Assembly (NCBI RefSeq): GCF_001644195.2
Contig: NZ_LWBL02000067.1
Location: forward strand, 1-55,589
Direction: 5' to 3'
Source of the DNA: Bacillus marinisedimentorum
GTDB taxonomy: Bacteria > Bacillota > Bacilli > Bacillales > Bacillaceae_O
Length of the DNA stretch: 55,589 bases
Of the stretch, positions 37,665 through 45,684 are shown piece by piece (position 1 is the stretch's first letter; every line of letters starts with the position of its first letter). The position numbers and the translations under genes are program-made. A model generated the notes under the pieces. The model made no database searches. It was given only the letters and a program-made list of their open reading frames with translations, and was not told the DNA's origin.

Positions 37665-37694
37665 TTGACAGCTTTGAAATGACCATGTTATGAT
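37665..37694 (+). promoter_or_regulatory. sigma-A promoter for gbsA
   Basis: TTGACA (37665-37670) is a perfect -35; TATGAT (37689-37694) lies 18 bp on. The candidate GbsR operator begins 10 bp after it. Confidence 0.75.
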
Positions 37695-37703
37695 TACCAG
37701 AAC

Positions 37704-37721
37704 GTTAAATAAATTTTTAAC
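37704..37721. promoter_or_regulatory. candidate GbsR operator upstream of gbsA
   Basis: GTTAAATAAATTTTTAAC is a symmetrical GTTAA-N8-TTAAC at the transcription start of gbsA. The same pattern precedes betA and the binding-protein gene. Confidence 0.65.
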
Positions 37722-37755
37722 AAACTTAATTATTTAAAAACTGGAGTTGATAGAT

Positions 37756-39225
37756 GTGAGTCTAAAACAACAATACATAAATGGTGAATGGGTGGGAGCG
37801 ATTTCAGGCAACACGCGTGATATTATTAATCCATTTAACCAGGAAGTGATTGCCGCTGTTCCAGAAGGTGATGAATCAGATGCAAAAGCGGCAATCGCTG
37901 CAGCAAGAGCGGCATTTGATAACGGAGAATGGTCTTCTGTTCCGGCAGCAGAAAGAGGCGCGATCGTCAGGAAAATTGCTGAATTAATAGAAAGAGATAA
38001 AGAAGAGCTTGCCAGACTGGAATCTTTAGATACTGGAAAAACAGTAGAGGAAAGCCGTTGGGATATGGATGATATCGCAGGAGTGTTCCGTTATTATGCA
38101 GAGCTGGCAGATAAAAATAGCGGGGAACTGATTGAGTCGCCAGTGCCGAACTCGATCAGTAAGGTCGTTCACGAACCTGTTGGTGTCTGTGGCCAGATTA
38201 CACCCTGGAACTACCCATTGCTGCAAGCATCCTGGAAATTGGCTCCGGCATTAGTTACAGGTAACACACTGATTATGAAGCCAAGTGAAATTACACCACT
38301 TACGACGATCAAAGTATTCGAACTGATGGAAGAGGCAGGCGTGCCTGCTGGTGTCGCCAACCTTGTGCTTGGTGCCGGTCATACAGTTGGTGCAGAGCTT
38401 TCTGATAACATCGATGTGGACCTTATTTCTTTTACTGGCGGGATTGATACCGGGAAGAAGATTATGCAGGCAGCAAGCGTCAATGTGAAGAAGCTTGCGC
38501 TTGAACTGGGCGGGAAAAACCCGAACATCATCTTTGCTGATGCTGATTTCGAGGTGGCTGTTGACCAGGCATTGAACGGGGTATTCTTCCACGCAGGACA
38601 AATATGTTCCGCTGGGACAAGACTGATTGTAGAAGAAAGCATTCATGATGAGTTCGTCAACGCACTTGTTGATCGCGTGAAAAAATTCAAGCTCGGAAAC
38701 GGATTTGACGAAGATACACAAATGGGTCCGCTTATTTCAGCTGAGCACCTTGCGAAAGTGGAAAAGTATGTAGAAACAGGTGTTAAAGAAGGTGCAACAT
38801 TAGCCGTTGGCGGCAGCCGTCCGGAAGAGCCGGAACTGCAAAACGGATTTTTCTACCTTCCTACCATCTTTACAGACTGTAAATCAGATATGAGCATTGT
38901 CCAAGATGAAGCTTTTGGCCCTGTTATCACGGTTGAAAAATTCCGTACAGAAGAGGAAGCGATAAAGCTTGCGAATGACTCTATCTACGGACTTGCCGGC
39001 GGCGTTTGGACAAACGACATTGTAAAAGCTGAACGATGTGCAGCAAAGATGCGAATGGGCACTGTCTGGATTAATGAATTCAACCTCTACTTCCCGCATG
39101 CACCATGGGGCGGATTTAAGCAGTCCGGTATCGGGCGCGAGCTGGGAAGACCGGGTATTGAAGAATATACCGAAACAAAGCATATATACCAAAACCTTAA
39201 ACCGGAACCGATCAACTGGTTTTAA
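37756..39225 (+). CDS. gbsA: betaine-aldehyde dehydrogenase GbsA
   Basis: NAD-dependent oxidation of betaine aldehyde to glycine betaine, the compatible solute. The 489 residues carry the ALDH motifs: TPWNYPLLQASWKLAPAL (about 150), FTGGIDTGKKI, the catalytic Glu in LELGGKNPNI (about 250), the catalytic Cys in GQICSAGTR (about 285) and the late EAFGPVITV. The GTG at 37756 is nine bases after TGGAG; a TTG at 37747 is too close to it. BetA should supply its substrate. An imperfect hairpin repeat follows and may terminate the transcript. Confidence 0.94.
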   Translation: MSLKQQYINGEWVGAISGNTRDIINPFNQEVIAAVPEGDESDAKAAIAAARAAFDNGEWSSVPAAERGAIVRKIAELIERDKEELARLESLDTGKTVEESRWDMDDIAGVFRYYAELADKNSGELIESPVPNSISKVVHEPVGVCGQITPWNYPLLQASWKLAPALVTGNTLIMKPSEITPLTTIKVFELMEEAGVPAGVANLVLGAGHTVGAELSDNIDVDLISFTGGIDTGKKIMQAASVNVKKLALELGGKNPNIIFADADFEVAVDQALNGVFFHAGQICSAGTRLIVEESIHDEFVNALVDRVKKFKLGNGFDEDTQMGPLISAEHLAKVEKYVETGVKEGATLAVGGSRPEEPELQNGFFYLPTIFTDCKSDMSIVQDEAFGPVITVEKFRTEEEAIKLANDSIYGLAGGVWTNDIVKAERCAAKMRMGTVWINEFNLYFPHAPWGGFKQSGIGRELGRPGIEEYTETKHIYQNLKPEPINWF

Positions 39226-39228
39226 ACG

Positions 39229-39307
39229 TGGTGCCTGTCACCACCCGAAGTTTGTCGAATCACCTATTGATTCGGCAGAACTCGGGTAGCGGGAGGCACT
39301 CCTTTTA
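39229..39307. repeat. GGTGCC...CACCACCC hairpin repeat after gbsA
   Basis: GTGCCTGTCACCACCCGA pairs imperfectly with TCGGGTAGCGGGAGGCAC, followed by TCCTTTTATTT. It starts within four bases of the gbsA stop and probably serves as its terminator. Confidence 0.75.
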
Positions 39308-39504
39308 TTTCTTCAAATAAATAACCCTTGCTGATCGGTCAGCGGGTTTTCGGGGTTTTTGCTTTCAGCGGCGATTTTTTCCGGCTTGGCGAAATTTGCT
39401 CGGGTTGGTCAATAAACAATATCACTGCCAGACGAAATCCGGCCGCTTCCAATAGGAATACCACCCTGAATCATGAGAGTATCTTGTTCCGTTTTGAATG
39501 ATGG

Positions 39505-39523
39505 GGGACAAGGTACCTGTCCC
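39505..39523. repeat. GGGACA/TGTCCC palindrome
   Basis: GGGACAAGGTACCTGTCCC, directly behind the stop of the intact DMT gene and identical to 27724-27742. The remainder of 39308-39526 has no gene. Confidence 0.85.
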
Positions 39524-39526
39524 AAT

Positions 39527-40402
39527 TCAGCCTGCCTGCTTCACACTAAGTATGGTGATCGTAACCAGGATGAGTGCCATTCCAAGAAGTTGAATGAGGG
39601 TCAAATGATCTCCGAGAAGCAAAACGCCAAATAATGAAGCTGTCACCGGCTCTACCATAGCGACCATTGAAGCAGTTGACGGGGCAGTCCATCGAATGCC
39701 GATCACATAAAATATAAATGAAATTCCAGCACCCAGAATCCCTAATAGCAGAAACCATCCTATGTCGCTTGACGTCAACACACTGACTGCTTCTTCATTG
39801 TCCGTCAAAAGAATAAGGATGAGACAAAATGAAAAAAAAGCGATCGTTAAGATAGTCTGCGGTTTTTCATTTTCCATAGAAGAGGCATTTTTAAACCCGA
39901 ATATAAACAAAGCATAGGAGAGCCCAGAAGCGAGCCCGGTTGCCGTCCCCAGAAAACTCACTGACATCGATTCGGTGTTGTAGGCACCTGTAAGCAGGAT
40001 AATCCCAATAAGTACACTGAAAATGCATCCCCATTTAAACCAGGTCGAACGTTCAATTCGGAATAAAAAGGAGATTAACAGGACGAATAAAGGTGCAGTG
40101 TACATTAACGTAGCGGCAACAGCAATGCTCGAGGCCTGGATACTTAAAAAATAAAAAGTGAAATTTCCAGCAACACCAACACCCGCTAGTAAGGACCAAA
40201 GGGATAAACGAGTGGAGAAGACCCAATTTTGTCTGAAGCGAAAGAGAAGCCACGCGGAAAAAAATATAAATCCAACAGCCCCCCGGTAAAGTGAAATCAC
40301 AATGGGATCCCAGCCCTTGTTCATTAAAATATCGGCAATCCCGCCACTAATGCCCCAAAATATAGCGGCTAGCATAACTAAGCCTACACCTGCAAATCTC
40401 AT
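39527..40402 (-). CDS. EamA/DMT-family transporter (intact paralogue)
   Basis: A 291-residue drug/metabolite exporter with ten predicted helices in two EamA repeats (first starting GVGLVMLAAIFWGISGGIAD, second near SFLGTATGLASGLSYALF). It is closely similar over its whole length to the frameshifted copy at 30444-31393. The ATG at 40402 follows GGAGG. It lies convergent with gbsA. The substrate is unknown; EamA members export amino acids or metabolites. With its paralogue broken, this copy probably keeps the function. Confidence 0.88.
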   Translation of the reverse strand: MRFAGVGLVMLAAIFWGISGGIADILMNKGWDPIVISLYRGAVGFIFFSAWLLFRFRQNWVFSTRLSLWSLLAGVGVAGNFTFYFLSIQASSIAVAATLMYTAPLFVLLISFLFRIERSTWFKWGCIFSVLIGIILLTGAYNTESMSVSFLGTATGLASGLSYALFIFGFKNASSMENEKPQTILTIAFFSFCLILILLTDNEEAVSVLTSSDIGWFLLLGILGAGISFIFYVIGIRWTAPSTASMVAMVEPVTASLFGVLLLGDHLTLIQLLGMALILVTITILSVKQAG

Positions 40403-41108
40403 CGTGTACCTCCTAAAGGTAAGTAATGGTACAAATTTTTGATCAAACTATTAGAAACCCAGCGCGGCCTTACTAACGTAAATTCAAGGGCCTAACAATC
40501 CTCTTTACGTTCCTAATCAAACATTTGTATTTTAAAAAAGTTGTAATCGGTAATTCCTTTAATTTCTCATACCTAAACCTAAATCAGATTGTGGATAAAG
40601 GATTCAATACCGTGGATGCTTTGAATAAGGCAGACTGGAAGTTGGGCGTGACGCTGACATGGTGATATTGGAAAAATGAGCAGTTTAAACTGGATACAGT
40701 CATGCTTATGGAGAAAGTGACGGCAGCGAACGGCTCAGCTGCCAGGAATGTTACATTCGGGAAGTAAGGAGAAGTCGGCCTTTTCTCAAAAAGTAAATAA
40801 GCCAACAGCTTTAAAATGAATCATAACCCGAATAAAAAGCATTAGGTAAAAAGCGCCATTATTCGGGTTTTCTGTGTTCTGTCAACGTTTGGAGAAAGGG
40901 TTCCAGGTAACGAGCTTATTGTGAGACTGTGTCCCTTTTGGAGACATTACGAATTAACGGTGTCTGGTATAGGTTTAAAGCTGTCATGATCAGGGATATG
41001 CTGCATTATAAATCCGTTTGATCAGAAATGACAGCACTCACAGGCATTCACCCGATCCTCTCCAGCTTCATATAGTGAACAGAAAATCAATGGAGAGGAG
41101 TGCTGGTT
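40403..41108. other. intergenic: duplicated upstream DNA and terminator
   Basis: 40403-40570 is the counterpart of 31394-31565 upstream of the paralogous gene. AACCCGAATA/TATTCGGGTT at 40825-40869 with TTTTC is a terminator without an obvious gene before it. No coding region is supported in this 700-bp stretch. Confidence 0.6.
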
Positions 41109-41459
41109 TTGTATCAGGAAGATCCGTATCTTTTTGACAATGACATGTATGAGTGGAACAGTGAAGACCGACAGTACCCGGGAGGTTATTTCGGTCCGCC
41201 GCCGGCCGGCGGAGGCATTCCTCCTATGGGACCGCCGCCGGCATTTTCACCCCCTATTCCTGCCTGGCAGTACGGCCCCGCCGGCATGAGCAGTTGTTTG
41301 TACCGGAACACGTATATTTGGTTAAGGGACGGCAGCAGTTTTTGGTTTTTCCCGACCTTTGTAGGAAGGAATACAATCGTCGGTTTTAGATGGAGAAGGT
41401 TAGGCTGGATTTATCATGTCATCAATCCGAACGCGGTGCGTTCTTTCCAGTGTTTTTAG
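41109..41459 (+). CDS. Pro/Gly-rich small protein, probably spore-associated
   Basis: A 116-residue protein with a low-complexity Gly-Pro half (YFGPPPAGGGIPPMGPPPAF) and a conserved aromatic C-terminal half (YRNTYIWLRDGSSFWFFPTF, then VGRNTIVGFRWRRLGW). I recall similar C-terminal domains as hypothetical Bacillus proteins, without assigned function. The TTG at 41109 is preferred because GGAGAGGAG ends eight bases before it; a GTG at 41100 overlaps that site. It neighbours coat and appendage genes, so a spore-surface role is plausible. Confidence 0.7.
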   Translation: MYQEDPYLFDNDMYEWNSEDRQYPGGYFGPPPAGGGIPPMGPPPAFSPPIPAWQYGPAGMSSCLYRNTYIWLRDGSSFWFFPTFVGRNTIVGFRWRRLGWIYHVINPNAVRSFQCF

Positions 41460-41545
41460 CGCCAGCAGCGGAAATCAACTTCCCATTTAGGAAGCAACAG
41501 CAGCCCTAACCAAATCAGGAAGTGACACACTCTTGTTTATTAAAT

Positions 41546-41577
41546 AGAATCCATCTGATTGAGGGATGGATTCTTTC
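41546..41577 (-). terminator. terminator between the small gene and the CotZ-like gene
   Basis: AGAATCCATC (41546-41555) pairs with GATGGATTCT (41565-41574), with T/A tracts on both sides, so it can serve either direction. Confidence 0.75.
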
Positions 41578-41605
41578 ATGTGTTCTGGAGATTCTTATTA
41601 AGTCG

Positions 41606-42091
41606 TTATAGGGCAGGAACTATATATAAGGCCGGCAAGCATTGAATGGAACTGAAACATGAAACATCGACCGTTATATGCATGCCTGTTGGCACCAAAT
41701 CATCGATTTCTGCATAATCTAATTGACAACAAGGGGTGCATTCCACATTCGTGTTCATTGTTTTGAATGCAGGGTGTTCTTTGAGTTTTAATAATTCCAA
41801 AGAGGCGCAATCACCTTTTATATCCTTCACTCGAAAAAGAAAGGTAGGAAACCAGAGCCAACTGCCTTTTTGCCGACGATAATCTGCAGAAGGCATCACA
41901 CCATGTGCAATAAATGGTTTTGACCCGCAATACAGGATGAATGGGATTGTATTTTTCTTATTTTTAGCGGATTCGTCAATTGAGGCCTGTATAGAGGGCT
42001 CACGTGGATCGATAGTAATTTTCCGTTGAGCATCTGCTATTTTTTCCAAAACGGCTTTCACGCATCTATTTTCGTTCCGGTATCCTTCCAA
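41606..42091 (-). CDS. CotY/CotZ-like spore coat protein
   Basis: A 161-residue relative of the CotY/CotZ/ExsY crust and exosporium proteins. The pattern NTIPFILYCGSKPFIAHGV, then SWLWFPTFLFRVKDIKGDCASLEL and the ending ITVDVSCFSSIQCLPA follows the family closely. Fewer Cys residues than in classic CotY/CotZ suggest weaker disulfide cross-linking. The start is a TTG at 42091 after an AAGGGGTAAGGA site. Its neighbour is a DUF3992 appendage protein, so it may anchor spore appendages. Confidence 0.8.
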   Translation of the reverse strand: MEGYRNENRCVKAVLEKIADAQRKITIDPREPSIQASIDESAKNKKNTIPFILYCGSKPFIAHGVMPSADYRRQKGSWLWFPTFLFRVKDIKGDCASLELLKLKEHPAFKTMNTNVECTPCCQLDYAEIDDLVPTGMHITVDVSCFSSIQCLPALYIVPAL

Positions 42092-42212
42092 TGGTTCCTT
42101 ACCCCTTTTCCAGCAAACTGCTTTTTAAGTATCCTTTGAATCGAAGTTGGTTTTGTTTGTATGACCGGCCTATTATGACAGAATCCTTCACCGGTAATAA
42201 AAAAAGCACAAA

Positions 42213-42259
42213 AACCTCCGATCTGTTAATCACGTGGCATAAAAATCAGAGGCTTTTGC
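42213..42259 (-). terminator. terminator of the appendage gene
   Basis: On the minus strand AAAAGCCTCTGAT pairs with ATCGGAGGTTTTT, with one mismatch, and continues into T residues. Confidence 0.65.
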
Positions 42260-42343
42260 GATAAGCAAGTCACTCATGTGCCTGGTCTGGAAACTGGCAT
42301 CCCATTGTTAGTGCGTTAAAAGAAAGGATGAACTGTTTCCTTA

Positions 42344-42736
42344 TTAAAGTTTATAACGCGGAGTGAGGCAAAGTTCACCCTGGGCAGGTCCTGCCGCTTC
42401 AGTGTTGGCTGTAGTGGCACGGATCACATCAAAACGTCCGATCGTGAATACGAAACATCCGCCTGGGGGGATAACAGCTGTTCTGATTGCAGTCCCGCCG
42501 GTCCCGTCAACGTTTGCACCTCTCACAAACGCAACAGTCATGTTAGCCTGGCTGCAGTTTTTGATCGTTCCCGAAGCCACAAGAGTGTCACACTGATCGG
42601 CATTTGTGCCATACACCACTGTAGGCGTACCTCCTACAGCTACGCTAAAATCACAGCAAATCTTATCCTGGACAAGGTCCTTTTCATTGCAGCAGTTGAA
42701 GCAGCAATTGTCATGATTGTTCTTTCCGTTATTCAC
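42344..42736 (-). CDS. DUF3992 endospore-appendage (Ena-type) subunit
   Basis: A 130-residue protein of the DUF3992 family, known from B. cereus-group S-type endospore appendages, where subunits stack into cross-linked fibres through N-terminal Cys residues. This one has a Cys-rich N-terminus (CCFNCCNEKDLVQDKICC), a jelly-roll core (FSVAVGGTPTVVYG, CDTLVASGTIKNCSQ, PPGGCFVFTIGRFDVI) and the family ending GELCLTPRY. The GTG at 42736 follows AAAGGAGG. The extra CC pairs suggest strong disulfide linkage. No other ena gene is adjacent, so it may form a single-component fibre. Confidence 0.82.
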   Translation of the reverse strand: MNNGKNNHDNCCFNCCNEKDLVQDKICCDFSVAVGGTPTVVYGTNADQCDTLVASGTIKNCSQANMTVAFVRGANVDGTGGTAIRTAVIPPGGCFVFTIGRFDVIRATTANTEAAGPAQGELCLTPRYKL

Positions 42737-43195
42737 TTAATCAATAACCTCCTTTGGTTTTTAGACAGCAAGTATTTTGGAAACTCCTGGAACTAGTTTC
42801 TATCGCTGTCTGATACTATTAAATGCAAAAGCAGCTTTTTCGCATGTATGCCTGTCTAAATCTCCAGCCTGTTTTTCAGCCGATTTCGTCCAATTTTAAT
42901 CGTTGCGGGCGACAACCCGGCAACTTGTCTTGATTTGGAAAGAAGAAAGATTACGGAGAATCAGGGAGTGTAAATGGTTCATCTCATAAAAAAGCTCTGC
43001 AAAACTATCAGATTTCCAAAGAAAAAACCATCCTGCCGCTTATTGAACGGTCAGGATGGTTTTTTCTTTAACGTCCTGTATAACCAGGCAGGCTGTTTTT
43101 ACAGCAGCCACCTTATATATGGATAAAGCTAAAGCAATAGGAGAAATGAGGATAAGGAAAAGAGGGGGGACAAGGGACCTGTCCCTCCCGCTTCT
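42737..43195. other. intergenic with terminator and palindrome, no gene
   Basis: AAAAAACCATCCTG (43021-43034) pairs with CAGGATGGTTTTTT (43051-43064): a bidirectional terminator. A GGGACAAGGGACCTGTCCC palindrome at 43167-43185 lies ten bases beyond the cwlJ stop. No coding frame in this stretch is convincing. Confidence 0.65.
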
Positions 43196-43636
43196 CTACC
43201 ATCTATAAGCCCCTTCGCACGTATTTGCCTCCGGCTCATAATAACAATGCTGTTTAAATTGCCCTGTAAACGGCTGGCCGTACCACTGAGAGGGACATGC
43301 GCCGTACGGATTGAAATACCAGAGGGCATACTTGGAAGGATGTTGTCTCCAATACTCCAGGGTTTGTCTGGCTAACCTTTTTTCTGTGCTTCTTGCCCTG
43401 TTGTAAAAAACATTGCCTTTTTGAACGGCTTCAAAAGAATAATTTCCTCCTTGCACCTGGAAGATCACATCCCGTATTGACCTTAAATCTTTGAAGTCAA
43501 GGCAATTCGCTTTTAGCCGGTTAACAATCACATTTCCAACCATCAGCATCCCGAGCCCGCCTTCACCTTCAGCTTCTGCCCTCATCATCCTTGCCATTAA
43601 AGCAACGTCGCTATCTGTATATTTTACTCTTGCCAT
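43196..43636 (-). CDS. cwlJ: spore cortex-lytic enzyme CwlJ
   Basis: A 146-residue cell-wall hydrolase of the SleB/CwlJ family that degrades spore cortex peptidoglycan at germination. The catalytic-domain start LMARMMRAEAEGEGGLGMLMVG has the acidic residue of the family, followed by VGNVIVNRL, FQVQGGNYSFEAVQ and NPYGACPSQWYGQPF near the end. There is no signal peptide, as expected for CwlJ, which is made in the mother cell and held in the coat. AGGGGTGATAAAAC precedes the ATG. It is divergent from a ferritin-cupin gene. Confidence 0.9.
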   Translation of the reverse strand: MARVKYTDSDVALMARMMRAEAEGEGGLGMLMVGNVIVNRLKANCLDFKDLRSIRDVIFQVQGGNYSFEAVQKGNVFYNRARSTEKRLARQTLEYWRQHPSKYALWYFNPYGACPSQWYGQPFTGQFKQHCYYEPEANTCEGAYRW

Positions 43637-43849
43637 GTTTTATCACCCCTACATAGAATTTTATGACAGAGGCTTGCAAAAATGCTTGTTTGCCTTACAT
43701 CGGCACGCCAGGGAAATGTCTGTAAAAAATGCGGCGTTAAACAGACTGATGGCTTTTTGCCGATATGAATGTGTCCAGTGCATTGAAGTACGTTCCGAAA
43801 CAAATGGGCATATGATGATGGCAGAACTCTGTGAAGGGAATGAGTGGAT

Positions 43850-44761
43850 ATGTCTAATGGTAATAACCCGTACCAAAATCCTTACTATGCCAACGGAGCA
43901 GCTTATAACGGAGACTGGATGGCAAGGAATCACCAGCCTGTGGTTGATGCAATTCTTTCCGGTCTCAAATATGAAACGTCAGCGATTGATTTATACAGCC
44001 GATTAGTGAAAGTAGCGCCGGATGACAAACATAAAAAGGACATACGGCGTGCTTTGGAGGATGAGAAGTCTCATTTAAGGCAATTGACTGACCTGTATAC
44101 AGCTCTGACAGGAAGCCAGCCTGTGTACCGGGCCAAAAAAATTCGTTTTGACACGTATGAGGAAGGGTTGGAAAAAGCCCATGAAATAATATTGAAGGGC
44201 TGTGAAGAATATCGGAGCCGTTATTATGTGACAGATCATCCTCTTATCCGGGATGTGTTTTCGAGGGCTTTTACCGATGAAAGGAGGCATGCTGCACAAT
44301 TCGGCTCCTTACGATCTTCCAATGAGGCAAGGATTCAATTACAGGATTATGGAGCAAATCCGTTCGCCGTAAATATTGATGAAGCTACCAGGCAAAATAC
44401 GAATTTCCGTACTGCTTTATGGACAGGAAGTAATATGCAGGTTACACTGATGAGCCTTAATCCCGGAGAAGACATAGGACTTGAAGTTCATCCGGAAGGC
44501 GATCAATTCATCCGGGTTGAGCAAGGCCAGGGAGTTGTCCAAATGGGTGATCGTCCAGATAATCTTGATTTTGAAGAAATGGTCGAAGATGACTTTGCCA
44601 TGATGATTCCTGAGGGCAAATGGCACAATCTGACGAACACTGGAAATATTCCGCTCAAGGTATACGTTATCTATGCGCCGCCCGAGCATCCATTCGGCAC
44701 CGTCCATGAAACAAAAGCGGACGCAATGGCTGCGGAAGGAAGAAACCGCAGGTACTACTAA
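43850..44761 (+). CDS. ferritin-like/cupin fusion protein
   Basis: A 303-residue two-domain protein. Residues 30-155 form a ferritin-like four-helix bundle with a complete di-iron ligand set: Glu in KYETSA, ExxH in DEKSH, Glu in GCEEYR and ExxH in DERRH. Residues about 165-280 form a cupin: motif 1 around EVHPEGDQFIRVEQGQG and motif 2 IPEGKWHNLTN, with His ligands. A metal oxidase or storage domain joined to a cupin is unusual. It sits beside cwlJ, so a spore role in iron or oxidant handling is a guess. The ATG at 43850 follows AAGGGA; a GTG at 43844 is an alternative. Confidence 0.8.
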   Translation: MSNGNNPYQNPYYANGAAYNGDWMARNHQPVVDAILSGLKYETSAIDLYSRLVKVAPDDKHKKDIRRALEDEKSHLRQLTDLYTALTGSQPVYRAKKIRFDTYEEGLEKAHEIILKGCEEYRSRYYVTDHPLIRDVFSRAFTDERRHAAQFGSLRSSNEARIQLQDYGANPFAVNIDEATRQNTNFRTALWTGSNMQVTLMSLNPGEDIGLEVHPEGDQFIRVEQGQGVVQMGDRPDNLDFEEMVEDDFAMMIPEGKWHNLTNTGNIPLKVYVIYAPPEHPFGTVHETKADAMAAEGRNRRYY

Positions 44762-44777
44762 ATTAGTTATAATGAAA

Positions 44778-44815
44778 AAGAGAACCCAGTAATGTGCATT
44801 TGGGGTTCTCTTCCT
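44778..44815. terminator. bidirectional terminator
   Basis: AAGAGAACCC (44778-44787) pairs with GGGTTCTCTT (44803-44812). It separates the ferritin-cupin gene from the convergent holin-like gene. Confidence 0.8.
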
Positions 44816-44865
44816 TACATATTCCCAATAAATTCTCCTGTTTTTGGTCTCTGTCGGGGTTTCCC

Positions 44866-45114
44866 TCATTTGTTCTTCGTCTGTTTCACCAGCTGATGCC
44901 CAAACACCGCCACACCTGCAGCAATGATCGCATTGACGACTGCATCAGGGGTGAAACCGAAAGAAAAGACTGCGAGAGCGAGTGATACGAAAAAGAGGAT
45001 CCAGATGATCATCCAATCCGGCACTTTTGGTGTCCGCTTCAAGGCAATGCCAATAATCCACAGCACGGGCACGAGGAACATATAATTCTCATTTAAATAG
45101 TGCATGACATCCAT
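44866..45114 (-). CDS. holin-like small membrane protein (phage holin 5 type)
   Basis: An 82-residue protein with three hydrophobic segments (YMFLVPVLWIIGIAL, WMIIWILFFVSLALAVF, AIIAAGVAVFGHQLV) and a Lys-rich end, as in Hol44/PF16079-type phage holins. GGAGGGAG precedes the ATG. There are no other phage genes within several kb, and no endolysin partner except nearby cwlJ. It may be a domesticated holin with a sporulation role or a leftover of a prophage. Confidence 0.75.
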   Translation of the reverse strand: MDVMHYLNENYMFLVPVLWIIGIALKRTPKVPDWMIIWILFFVSLALAVFSFGFTPDAVVNAIIAAGVAVFGHQLVKQTKNK

Positions 45115-45256
45115 GTCGATGCAACTCCCTCCATATATAATGGACTGACCCGTTCCCGGGGCGGCCGGTTCCTAATACGGCTGGTATATGATTGAATTGT
45201 GCGTTTTTAAAAATATATGAAGCTGTCCGGAAATATAGTCAGGTGGCGTTGCTTAT

Positions 45257-45430
45257 TTGTTCAGTGGCGTAAAAAAGCCCACCCTGAAGCAAGTCCTGGC
45301 GGCTTATGAAGCATGTGTGCGGGAAGTGCAAAAAAATTCTGAAGAAATGGTCATCATCCCGCCAATCAATTATGGGTATGCTCCTAACAGATGGATTTTC
45401 AGAGAGTCCTATCAAGGAGCTGGAGCATGA
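45257..45430 (+). CDS. possible small protein
   Basis: A 57-residue frame from a TTG start (AGGTGG ten bases before) reads MFSGVKKPTLKQVLAAYEAC, later IIPPINYGYAPNRWIFRES. Codon use looks coding and a terminator at 45470 follows, but I recognise no family. It could be a degraded gene. Confidence 0.3.
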   Translation: MFSGVKKPTLKQVLAAYEACVREVQKNSEEMVIIPPINYGYAPNRWIFRESYQGAGA

Positions 45431-45469
45431 CCTCGGGTGAACCACCATAATTGAATAAAAGGAAGCGGC

Positions 45470-45505
45470 AGAAGCACGTTAATCATCCGGCGTGCTTCTT
45501 TTGCT
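45470..45505 (+). terminator. Rho-independent terminator
   Basis: AGAAGCACG (45470-45478) pairs with CGTGCTTCT (45491-45499), followed by TTTTG. The remainder of 45115-45684 holds the small frame above and the upstream region of the MoxR gene. Confidence 0.75.
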
Positions 45506-45684
45506 GTTTATAGAAGGCCCCCTTAAAAATATCGCATTCCAATTGCACAAATCTTTTTCACCCCCAAACAAAGGAAATTACAAAATAATTGCGAAATTAT
45601 TACAAAAGGGGACTGCGTTCGCAGTTCAGCAGCTGCAATGAACATGATACGATAGATAGAGAGACAGGGGAGGGAGTAAGAAAA

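Noticed and set aside
40584-40805. 73-codon minus-strand frame upstream of the intact DMT gene
   Set aside because: No ribosome site or known family, and it is not preserved in the paralogous upstream region.
43491-44006. Plus-strand frame overlapping cwlJ and the ferritin-cupin start
   Set aside because: It overlaps two well-supported genes and has no domain signal.
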